From: Deltaproteobacteria bacterium UBA3076
GTDB lineage: Bacteria; Desulfobacterota; Dissulfuribacteria; Dissulfuribacterales; UBA3076
Direction: 5' to 3'
NCBI GenBank assembly: GCA_002367355.1
Contig: DFBQ01000198.1
Location: forward strand, 1 to 11,101
DNA: 11,101 bases
Part shown: piece by piece, positions 1-5,738 of the stretch
Numbering within the stretch: position 1 is the stretch's first letter
Layout: the number at the start of each line of letters is the position of its first letter
Notes under the pieces: model-generated
The model's database searches: none
Told to the model about the DNA's origin: nothing
The model's input: the letters and a program-made list of their open reading frames with translations, nothing else
Made by a program: the position numbers and the translations under genes

Positions 1-72
1 TTGGTTTGCTATGAAGGATGCCAATTTTTCAATAACTTTAGATAATATACTATCACTGGCACCTTCTGTCAT
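1..72 (-). CDS. Possible 5' end of a gene leaving the window on the left (partial, uncertain)
   Basis: On the minus strand an ATG at 72-70 opens a frame that stays open to the left edge and begins MTEGASDSILSKVIEKLA. The fragment is amphipathic and protein-like, but too short to assign to a family. The ATG lies inside the outer arm of the palindromic repeat at 66-144, and no Shine-Dalgarno sequence precedes it. The same frame stays open upstream through the repeat as far as a stop near 170, and the residues there are the usual meaningless translation of that repeat. It may be a real gene whose start was captured by the repeat, or chance. The plus strand also has a frame open from the left edge to about 112, so strand is not certain. 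Confidence 0.25.
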   Translation of the reverse strand, partial: MTEGASDSILSKVIEKLASFIANQ

Positions 73-144
73 TGCGAGAAGCCTTGGCGACGAAGCAATC
101 TCCTTGCTATGAAAGAGATTGCTTCGCTTCGCTCGCAATGACAG
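66..144. repeat. Dispersed palindromic repeat (CHCERSEAIS type)
   Basis: The outer arms CTGTCATTGCGAG (66-78) and CTCGCAATGACAG (132-144) are perfect reverse complements. The inner arms CGAAGCAATCTC (91-102) and GAGATTGCTTCG (115-126) are also perfect. The unit can therefore fold into a long two-part hairpin. Translated, it gives the CHCERSEAIS / RAKRSNL strings seen in spurious proteins of many Gram-negative genomes, which marks it as a member of a widespread non-coding REP-like family. It probably occurs many times in this genome. There is no evidence in the window for a function. Confidence 0.85.
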
Positions 145-187
145 CAACCCCACTTTATTGAGAAGTTACGAAAATAATTACTAAGGT

Positions 188-359
188 CAGAGATCATAGG
201 AAATGATCCTTTATAGACATAAGTAGTTGAAAGTACAAGCAAAAGGTTTCTCATAATAAATTGTGCAATATAGAACTATAACCTATGGATTTTATAGATA
301 TTTATCTAAAATTTTGCACATTTCTTTTTGAGAAAACAGGGCATTTCCTATGATCTCTG
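188..359. mobile_element. MITE-like element, 172 bp, 18-bp perfect TIRs, 5-bp target duplication
   Basis: The ends are perfect inverted repeats: CAGAGATCATAGGAAATG at 188-205 and its reverse complement at 342-359. They are flanked by a direct repeat AAGGT (183-187 and 360-364), as expected for a 5-bp target-site duplication. Further inside, TGTGCAA (262-268) and TTGCACA (314-320) are inverted, and the centre (about 275-297) is an imperfect palindrome, so much of the element can fold on itself. It is too short to encode a transposase and has no credible frame. By structure it is a non-autonomous element moved by a transposase elsewhere. The parent IS family cannot be named from the window. Confidence 0.8.
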
Positions 360-409
360 AAGGTACTAAATTATCAGTAAGGCAATTTTTGCTATTTGTA
401 AAACAATTT

Positions 410-750
410 GGGTGCGGCTCTTTTAGAACAACGATAGGTATCAATAAATTCAATCACTTGTGGATGATCAGAGAATCAAAACGGGGCTCTCCAGACGACT
501 TATGAGTTCGAATCGTCCATAGGTACCAAGGTGACCAGGGGACATACCACTCATCTGGCACGGACACAGTTTTTTAAGAAATGAAGCCCCGCAGAGAAAA
601 AATCATAACATATCAGTAGGTTGTTGTGCCAATCCCCAAGAAGACAATTCTCGGAGATAGCCCCATGGATTTGGGGCATTGGTCAGCGAGCCTTGGCTAT
701 AACTCATTGATATTTAAGGATCTACATGTCGTTCCAAAAGAGCCGCACCC
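410..750. mobile_element. MITE-like or decayed IS element, 341 bp, 15-bp TIRs, 9-bp target duplication
   Basis: The ends GGGTGCGGCTCTTTT (410-424) and AAAAGAGCCGCACCC (736-750) are perfect inverted repeats. The similarity extends inward imperfectly (GAACAAC against GAACGAC on the opposite strand). A 9-bp direct repeat AAACAATTT lies exactly outside both ends (401-409 and 751-759), the mark of a target-site duplication. The interior has no open frame long enough for a transposase. It holds a hairpin GCCCCA/TGGGGC (660-665, 672-677) and a possible outer stem ATAGCC/GGCTAT (656-661, 694-699). It is most simply an internally deleted IS. The family cannot be stated. Its right end lies 29 bp before the mrp ATG, so it has replaced or displaced the native upstream region of mrp. 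Confidence 0.8.
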
Positions 751-779
751 AAACAATTTAACAATATAAGGAATACAAA

Positions 780-1835
780 ATGGTTGTTACAAAAGAAAAA
801 ATTTTGGATGTACTAAAGAAGGTGAAGGACCCAGGCCTCAAAAAGGGCCTTGTGGAGCTTGGGATGATTAAAGATATTGAGATAGCCGGCTCAGCTGTCC
901 GTGTTACTGTGGCCCTTACTATGGCCAGCTGTCCTATGAAGAATCAGATTAAGGATGATGTTGAGAAGGCTATACACAGCGTAGAGGGTGTGAGTGAGGT
1001 CAAAGTAATCCTCACCACCATGACATCTGAGGAGAGAGCAAAGCTGTTAGGCCAAGAGCCATCTGAGATGCAAGGAATAGAAAAGGTAAAGTGCATAATT
1101 GCTGTTGCCAGCGGAAAGGGTGGGGTAGGCAAGACCACCATTGCTGTGAATCTAGCAATTGCGCTTTCAAAAAAGGGTTTTAAGGTAGGTATCCTTGATG
1201 CTGATATGCATGGCCCGGATGTTCCCATAATGCTTGGCATCGATGAGCGGCCCTTAGGTTCTAAGGGCATGCTTCTACCAATTGAGAAATTCGGCCTCAA
1301 GGTTGTATCTACAGCTACTTTAGCAGGGGAGGGGGTGCCGATAGTCTGGCGAGGCCCATTGGTAAACAAGGCTATTAAAGAATTCCTGGGACATGTGGCG
1401 TGGGGAGAGCTGGACTATCTATTGGTAGACCTGCCTCCCGGCACAGGAGATGCTCCTCTGACTATGGCGAAATTAGTTTCTCTTGACGGTGTCATAATAG
1501 TCACCACTCCTCAAAAGGTTGCCCTTGCCGATGTGCGTCGATGTATCGGTCTATTCGTAGGTCAAGATGTCCCGATCTTTGGGATAGTGGAAAACATGTC
1601 TTTTCTTCGTGTTCCAGGTGTATCTGAAGGACAAATCCTGGAGGTGTTCGGTAGTGGAGGGGGAGAAAAAATTGCCAAGGCATTCAAGGTCCCTTTATTG
1701 GGTAAGGTTCCTTTGGACCAGAAAATCAGAGAGGGAGGTGATATAGGTAAACCAATGACCCTCAATGCTGATAGCGAGTGTGCCAAGACATTTGACAGTA
1801 TAGCGGAAGAGCTGTTGAAACATATAAGAAAATAA
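780..1835 (+). CDS. mrp: Mrp/NBP35-family P-loop ATPase with N-terminal DUF59 (MIP18) domain, lacking the CxxC motif
   Basis: A cytosolic P-loop NTPase of the Mrp/ApbC/NBP35 family, whose members carry and deliver iron-sulfur clusters. Residues 1-85 form the DUF59/MIP18-like domain with the characteristic MASCPMK. A linker leads to the deviant Walker A GKGGVGKTT (112-120), the A' segment LDADMHGP (139-146), Walker B LVDLPPGTGD (215-224) and ENMS (271-274). Family members normally have a C-terminal CPxC just after ENMS that holds the bridging cluster between two subunits. Here residues 275-290 contain no cysteine. The remaining cysteines (51, 105, 255, 334) are scattered. The length of 351 residues is normal for the two-domain form. 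The ATG at 780 follows AAGGA (768-772) at a good distance. The 5' region beyond position 759 consists of mobile elements. The family assignment is firm; cluster-carrier function is doubtful without the CxxC. Confidence 0.93.
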   Translation: MVVTKEKILDVLKKVKDPGLKKGLVELGMIKDIEIAGSAVRVTVALTMASCPMKNQIKDDVEKAIHSVEGVSEVKVILTTMTSEERAKLLGQEPSEMQGIEKVKCIIAVASGKGGVGKTTIAVNLAIALSKKGFKVGILDADMHGPDVPIMLGIDERPLGSKGMLLPIEKFGLKVVSTATLAGEGVPIVWRGPLVNKAIKEFLGHVAWGELDYLLVDLPPGTGDAPLTMAKLVSLDGVIIVTTPQKVALADVRRCIGLFVGQDVPIFGIVENMSFLRVPGVSEGQILEVFGSGGGEKIAKAFKVPLLGKVPLDQKIREGGDIGKPMTLNADSECAKTFDSIAEELLKHIRK

Positions 1836-1846
1836 CTTAGATTATT

Positions 1847-1872
1847 AACTTAATATGTATATAATGTAAGTT
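1847..1872 (+). promoter_or_regulatory. Possible promoter or operator before the methyltransferase gene
   Basis: The short gap between mrp and the methyltransferase holds a perfect -10 hexamer TATAAT (1860-1865), but no convincing -35 lies 17 bp upstream. The hexamer sits between AACTTA (1847-1852) and TAAGTT (1867-1872), an inverted repeat that could be a repressor site. The surrounding sequence is AT-rich, so chance is possible. Confidence 0.3.
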
Positions 1873-1892
1873 TTAGGCATCTGGAAATTACA

Positions 1893-2549
1893 ATGTCAAA
1901 CAGGGTTATCCCTCAAGCTTCAAAGGCCTTTGAAGAAATCGCAGAGGCCTATGACTCCTGGTATGATGATAATCCCCTTTTTCAGTGTGAACTTAATGCC
2001 TTAAACGAGGTCGTTTCAGTATCTCCCCTTTCTTTGGAGGTGGGTATAGGTTCCGGGCGTTTTTCTCATGCCCTTGGTATACGATACGGCGTGGATCCAG
2101 CTCCTGGGCTATTGGCACTGGCCAAGAATCGCGGAGTAGTCTCTATACAGGCCATGGCCGAAGCCTTACCATTCAAAAAGAACAGCCTGGAGCAAATATT
2201 TTTCATCTTTTCCCTTTGTTTTTTAGAAGATTCGTTTAAGGCCTTGCAAGAAGCAGCAGGTGTTCTCAAGAGAGGTGGCTTATTAATAATCGGATTTGTA
2301 CCCAAGGATTCAAATTGGGGAAGCCTTTATGAACAAAAGAAACAGGAAGGACACCCTCTTTATAAATACGCCTCGTTTTTTTGTTTGGAAGACCTGTTGT
2401 CAAACATTGAAAAGGCGCATTTTCGAATAGTAGGTGGGGTTTCCACTCTTTTCCAATCTCCAAAATTGAAAAAATATCACACAGAGAAGCCTAAAAAAGG
2501 CCTACACTCCAAAGCCGGATTCATTGTTTTGGTAGCTGAAAGACTTTGA
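1893..2549 (+). CDS. Class I SAM-dependent methyltransferase
   Basis: A 218-residue protein with the Rossmann-type SAM-binding fold of the Methyltransf_11/UbiE-like group. Motif I is LEVGIGSGRF (48-57), motif II is YGVDPA (65-70), followed by the acidic-loop region MAEALPF (88-94). FSLCFLED (106-113) is the post-motif region and VLKRGGLLIIG (124-134) the typical strand. The C-terminal part (140-218), which would form the substrate cap, has no recognisable signature, so the substrate is unknown. The start ATG has only a weak ribosome site (TGGAA about 8 bp upstream). It lies 57 bp after mrp and 24 bp before the following signalling gene, in the same direction, so it is probably part of the same transcript. 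Confidence 0.85.
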   Translation: MSNRVIPQASKAFEEIAEAYDSWYDDNPLFQCELNALNEVVSVSPLSLEVGIGSGRFSHALGIRYGVDPAPGLLALAKNRGVVSIQAMAEALPFKKNSLEQIFFIFSLCFLEDSFKALQEAAGVLKRGGLLIIGFVPKDSNWGSLYEQKKQEGHPLYKYASFFCLEDLLSNIEKAHFRIVGGVSTLFQSPKLKKYHTEKPKKGLHSKAGFIVLVAERL

Positions 2550-2573
2550 ACATTCTTGATGGAGGGGCAAACC

Positions 2574-3680
2574 ATGATAGATACTGAGACCGGATTGCGA
2601 AATATAGAGGGCTTTATTGAAAATCTTAAGCGTGAGCTCGTCCGGGATAGAGAGCACAAATATCGGACAACTCTGCTTCTTGTAGAGGTGGATGATAGAA
2701 TAAGCGCGGATGAACTTTACAAGGGGTCCAGCCTTGAGGAGGTTTCTAACGATCTTTCCGAAATATTAAGAAACAATGATTCCGTATATAGGATAGCTAA
2801 AAATAGGCTTGTTGCTATCTTGCCGGCAACATATGAGGCAGGAGGGGAGGCGGCTGCCTTGAGGCTCAAGAGGTTGATTCCAAAAAAAATCAAAGAGCGT
2901 CTGAATATACCTTTTTCCTTATCTGTTGGTGTTCTGAGTATAGACCCGCAAGAAGTAACGGATCATACAAAGTTGCTTGACTCTCTTGAAAAAGACCTCA
3001 TTAGAGATCAAGAGTGTCAAAAACTTGACTTTGACTTAGTTAAAACGGAGCCAAAAAAAGAAAAAACAAGGCATGTTGTGATATTAGGCACCAAATCTCA
3101 AGAATTGAATGTAGTGGCTTCTATTTTATCACTTAAAAAAGATTGCGAAGTTCATTTCACTATTAGCCGGGAAAAGGGCCTTAATGCCTTAAGAGGACAA
3201 AGAAAAGGAGTTCTGATTATCGATCCTGATATCTCTTTGGAGTCCGGGCTTGAGATATGCAAAAAGGTACGTTCAGATCGAGAGTTACATGATATATATA
3301 TTATTTGCCTTCAGAAAAATTCCAACTTGGATTCCGGAATTAAGGACTTGTCTGTATTAGCAGATGAGGTCCTGCCGGTAGACATTGGAATAGACCAGAT
3401 TGTTAGAAGTGTTTCATCTGGTTTCAGGGTTATGGATCTTAAAAAAGAAATTTCAAAAATTCCTATGCTTCTTGATATTCTTGATTTTATTGGGCGCGCA
3501 TCTCACCAATTAAACCAGCCGTTACAGATAATTATCGGAAAGATCGAAATTCTGCTTTTAGAAGAACATGGGAATGTTGCCGCAACGTTAAAAGAAATTC
3601 GAAAACAGGCCTTGCGCACAGCAGACATCAATCAAAAAATCAGTCGCCTAGTAAAACACGATATTTCCAGAACGCACTGA
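2574..3680 (+). CDS. Degenerate GGDEF-like / receiver-like / HisKA three-domain signalling protein without an ATPase domain
   Basis: Start chosen at ATG 2574 because GGAGGGG (2561-2567) lies 6 bp before it; a TTG at 2556 in the same frame would leave this site inside the gene. Residues 1-125 resemble a diguanylate cyclase domain (DTETGLRNIEGF at 3-14, FSLSVGVLSID at 114-124), but the GGDEF position reads RIAKNRLVAILP (73-84), so catalysis is unlikely. Residues 165-290 resemble a receiver domain with a candidate phospho-acceptor Asp217 in VLIIDPDIS, but the acidic pair of strand 1 is absent (VVILGTKSQ) and the conserved lysine near 270 is replaced (VLPVDI). Residues 300-368 are a HisKA-type helix with SHQLNQPLQIIIGKIEILL (310-328, His311), yet the gene stops with no HATPase domain. 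No signal peptide or membrane segment is visible. Cytosolic; a phosphotransfer or scaffold role is inference. Confidence 0.8.
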   Translation: MIDTETGLRNIEGFIENLKRELVRDREHKYRTTLLLVEVDDRISADELYKGSSLEEVSNDLSEILRNNDSVYRIAKNRLVAILPATYEAGGEAAALRLKRLIPKKIKERLNIPFSLSVGVLSIDPQEVTDHTKLLDSLEKDLIRDQECQKLDFDLVKTEPKKEKTRHVVILGTKSQELNVVASILSLKKDCEVHFTISREKGLNALRGQRKGVLIIDPDISLESGLEICKKVRSDRELHDIYIICLQKNSNLDSGIKDLSVLADEVLPVDIGIDQIVRSVSSGFRVMDLKKEISKIPMLLDILDFIGRASHQLNQPLQIIIGKIEILLLEEHGNVAATLKEIRKQALRTADINQKISRLVKHDISRTH

Positions 3681-3969
3681 GATCACTGCAAAATTAGCGA
3701 ACCCAACAAAATTAGTTGCAAACCGACGGTTTAACCCAACCTACAATTTGTCATTTAGGTAGTTAAACAGTATTTATTTTACATAATATATCTTATGCGA
3801 CATTAACAATAACGGAGAAAAAATTGCCTCCTGCCTTCCGGTGTCTTTTATTCTGAAAATCTGTTGAGCCTCTGTTATTTGTGGTCTTGGCTTTTGCGGA
3901 AAAAACGTGAGGTCGTAGCTAATGGCATCTTAATCTTTGTTTGGGAGGGAAAAATATTGTCTTGGTTTA
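3681..3969. other. Intergenic region between convergent genes, with degenerate repeats
   Basis: No credible gene is seen between the signalling gene and flgM. AACCCAAC occurs twice in direct orientation (3700-3707, 3733-3740). The first is followed by AAAATT and the second by CTACAATT, recalling the scattered GTAGGTTGGGTT-type repeats of many bacteria. AAACCGACGGTTT (3720-3732) lies between them and can form only a small hairpin. CAAAATTAG also occurs twice (3689-3697 and 3706-3714). No clear intrinsic terminator for either convergent gene was found. Confidence 0.4.
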
Positions 3970-4176
3970 TTATAAATCCTTTATGAGATCCTTCAGCATG
4001 CTCACCGCGACCTTATCAGCGTCTACTTTATAAGTACCCTTCTGAACCTGTTCTTTTAATAATTGTATCCTGGCAGCCCGTTCAGGGTCTGGAATATTCA
4101 TTGCTGCATTTACCTTCTGCAACAATCGAGAGCCTGAAGACAGCTTATCTTTATCTGCTGAATTCGAATTTTTCAT
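3970..4176 (-). CDS. flgM: FlgM, anti-sigma-28 factor (short form)
   Basis: FlgM binds the flagellar sigma factor FliA/sigma-28 and holds back late flagellar genes until the hook-basal body is complete. The C-terminal half carries the FlgM pattern: DPERAARIQLLKEQVQKGTY (30-49) followed by KVDADKVAVSMLKDLI (50-65), the sigma-binding helices. The start at ATG 4176 is supported by AGGAGCT on the minus strand (4190-4184), 7 bp upstream, and gives 68 residues, short for the family because the flexible N-terminus is small. The frame continues upstream to a TTG at 4248 (92 residues), closer to the usual length, but that extension (with CEKKKC) does not look like FlgM. No other flagellar gene is in the window. 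Confidence 0.8.
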   Translation of the reverse strand: MKNSNSADKDKLSSGSRLLQKVNAAMNIPDPERAARIQLLKEQVQKGTYKVDADKVAVSMLKDLIKDL

Positions 4177-4248
4177 GTCTAAAAGCTCCTGATCAATAAA
4201 CCTTTCTAAGTACGCTCCGCACTTTTTTTTCTCGCACCTTGCAGTCAA

Positions 4249-4659
4249 ACAAAATCCATGAGTTTTGCGAGAGGCTATATCTTATTATTATGATCGGCAA
4301 AAATACACAATGTCATGAATTTTGTACGTTATTACAATTCCATCTCGCAGGTATAACCATGGAAGATACTATTGTCTTTAGCTACCAGGAAAAATTGACA
4401 GGCGTGAAGACTCAGTACGACGCCATAGATAAGATTCGGATGAGCCAATTAATTATTTTTTTGGCTCATCCACGGTCTTATTCCAGAATTCGTATGTTTT
4501 GATCGTAGGCGAACTTTACCTGAACACAGGATATGGACCCCGAAAAAAATTCCGGACTCAAAAAGTAGAATCCAGCCACTACTACCTTTCTGGCTGATAT
4601 AGCCAGCTTAATCGCAATAGTCACCTTCTTTTACTGGTTTTACTCGACGTGAGCGCCTT
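4249..4659. other. Region without a recognised gene, between HU and flgM
   Basis: No supported gene. A plus-strand frame (4239-4502) has no recognisable domain and no good ribosome site. GCCGATCA on the minus strand (4297-4290) resembles the sigma-28 -10 element GCCGATAA upstream of flgM, but TAAA is not found at the right distance. A strong stem-loop lies at 4438-4471. A smaller one CTGGCT/AGCCAG (4590-4595, 4601-4606) lies downstream of HU and could be a weak terminator lacking a U-run. The rest shows no clear structure. Confidence 0.4.
4438..4471. repeat. 11-bp perfect stem-loop in the HU-flgM gap
   Basis: GGATGAGCCAA (4438-4448) and TTGGCTCATCC (4461-4471) are perfect reverse complements around a 12-nt AT-rich loop. 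No U-run follows the right arm on either strand, so it is not a standard intrinsic terminator. It may be a transcript-processing or stability hairpin, a protein-binding palindrome or a remnant of a small element. Confidence 0.6.
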
Positions 4660-4932
4660 TTATTCCACTGATTCGGACAGCTTTGTCCCAGGCTTGAATT
4701 TTACTACTTTCTTGGCAGGAATTTCCATGGGCTTTCCTGTGCGCGGATTGCGACCTGTACGTGCTTTCCTCTCAGTTACGGAAAAGGTCCCAAAACCTAC
4801 CAGGGTCACCTTCTCCCCTGCGTTGAGTGCATCAGTAACAGCTTCCATAAATCCATTTAGTGCCTTGTCTGCAGCAGTTTTGAAAATGCCGGATGACTTT
4901 GCCATACGATCTACCAGTTGTCCCTTGTTCAT
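4660..4932 (-). CDS. hup: HU/IHF-family histone-like DNA-binding protein
   Basis: A 90-residue bacterial HU-type protein that binds and bends DNA in the nucleoid as a dimer. It shows the N-terminal helical part MNKGQLVDRMAKSSG (1-15), the conserved KVTLVGFGTFSV (41-52) and the DNA-binding arm GRNPRTGKPMEIPA (60-73), ending VKFKPGTKL (77-85). The ATG at 4932 is preferred over one 12 bp upstream, because that upstream ATG overlaps GGAGGG, which serves as its ribosome site. HU-alpha, HU-beta and IHF subunits cannot be separated from this sequence with certainty; the residues favour HU. It begins 32 bp after the LarE-family gene in the same direction, in an AT-rich gap that could carry its own -10 (TATAAC on the minus strand), so it may be both read through and separately transcribed. 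Confidence 0.93.
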   Translation of the reverse strand: MNKGQLVDRMAKSSGIFKTAADKALNGFMEAVTDALNAGEKVTLVGFGTFSVTERKARTGRNPRTGKPMEIPAKKVVKFKPGTKLSESVE

Positions 4933-4964
4933 GTTACCCTCCATTTATATTATTTTATGTTATG

Positions 4965-5738
4965 TTATACTTTGATCCTCAGATATAAATAGCGAAATCC
5001 GATATTCTGTAAAAAGCCTTGAATTTTCGTCCATTGCCCTTCTACATCTAACCTTTCCTCTTCCGAAACCTCCAAATACGCACTATTTCCTTCCACGCAA
5101 AATTTTGTATTCCCCATCTGCATGTCCGTTAGCAACTCTTCGGCAGATTCTATCTTTTTAATTAAATTTTGTGTAATAAAAGTTCCGGTGATTACTCTGG
5201 TCGCAAGGCATGACTGACTATGCCGGTCCCATGTTGGCAGACATAGCTTGGCACTCAATCTCCTTATATTATTTTTATTTAGATTACAATATACAAGAGG
5301 AATTTTTACTGAAAGTTCATGTATTGCCTTGAGGCCCGGTCTATCGCTATTAAGGTCATCCAACTGGGTCCCGTCCAGCAGATTCGAAATTCCATATTCT
5401 CGACAAATTGACCATAGTTCATGGTACATTGCATACTTGCAATAATAGCATCTGTTACTCCCATTTTCCCAAATACAATGGAAATCAAATGGATACCAAG
5501 GCACTTCCCTAAGCGGCAGGCCGATTCCATTAGCAATGCTATGTGCCCAAGTCCGCTCCTTTCCGGACAGAAAAGGTGATACAAGGAGAAAGGGAACAAC
5601 TTGCCCAACACATGCGTCCTTCGCCATTCTCAGCAGATAGGTACTGTCTACTCCACCCGAAAAAGCAACGCCGACCCCGCCTTTTATGCTACTCAGGTAT
5701 TCTATCAATAATTCAGAGCTTCTTGATTTGTTGATCAA
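4965..5738 (-). CDS. larE: LarE-family PP-loop sulfur transferase, cysteine-rich
   Basis: An adenine-nucleotide alpha-hydrolase-type PP-loop protein. LarE activates pyridinium biscarboxylate mononucleotide with ATP and transfers sulfur during nickel-pincer nucleotide synthesis. The PP-loop is VAFSGGVDST (24-33). Family signatures are NRCYYCK (95-101), LLDGTQLDDLNSDRPGLKA (120-138) and SCLATR (176-181), whose Cys177 corresponds to the sulfur-donating Cys176 of the Lactiplantibacillus enzyme. Cys166 (KLCLPTW) lies close by, and the usual RVR segment reads KFC (212-214). The cysteines at 166, 177 and 214 might form a cluster site like that proposed for multi-cysteine LarE proteins; this is inference. 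The start is TTG 5738, overlapping the DUF39 stop codon (TTGA), with no ATG in a fitting position. 257 residues is near family length. The overlap implies translational coupling to the homocysteine gene, so a role in sulfur supply there is possible. Confidence 0.85.
   Translation of the reverse strand: MINKSRSSELLIEYLSSIKGGVGVAFSGGVDSTYLLRMAKDACVGQVVPFLLVSPFLSGKERTWAHSIANGIGLPLREVPWYPFDFHCIWENGSNRCYYCKYAMYHELWSICREYGISNLLDGTQLDDLNSDRPGLKAIHELSVKIPLVYCNLNKNNIRRLSAKLCLPTWDRHSQSCLATRVITGTFITQNLIKKIESAEELLTDMQMGNTKFCVEGNSAYLEVSEEERLDVEGQWTKIQGFLQNIGFRYLYLRIKV

Noticed and set aside
69..254. A 61-codon minus-strand frame containing CHCERSEAIS
   Set aside because: It is the translation of the palindromic repeat at 66-144 and part of the adjacent MITE; such strings are known false proteins.
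500..540. A GTTCGAATC segment resembling a tRNA T-loop, followed by ACCA-like sequence
   Set aside because: The flanking bases do not form a T-stem, and no acceptor or anticodon arm is found; it lies inside the 341-bp element.
944..1369. A 141-codon minus-strand frame opposite mrp
   Set aside because: It lies wholly within the well-supported mrp coding sequence and has no recognisable domain.
4290..4297. GCCGATCA on the minus strand as a sigma-28 -10 element for flgM
   Set aside because: No TAAA-type -35 occurs about 15 bp upstream, so the match is probably chance.
4239..4502. An 87-codon plus-strand frame
   Set aside because: It overlaps the alternative flgM extension, lacks a convincing ribosome site, shows no domain, and spans the stem-loop at 4438-4471.
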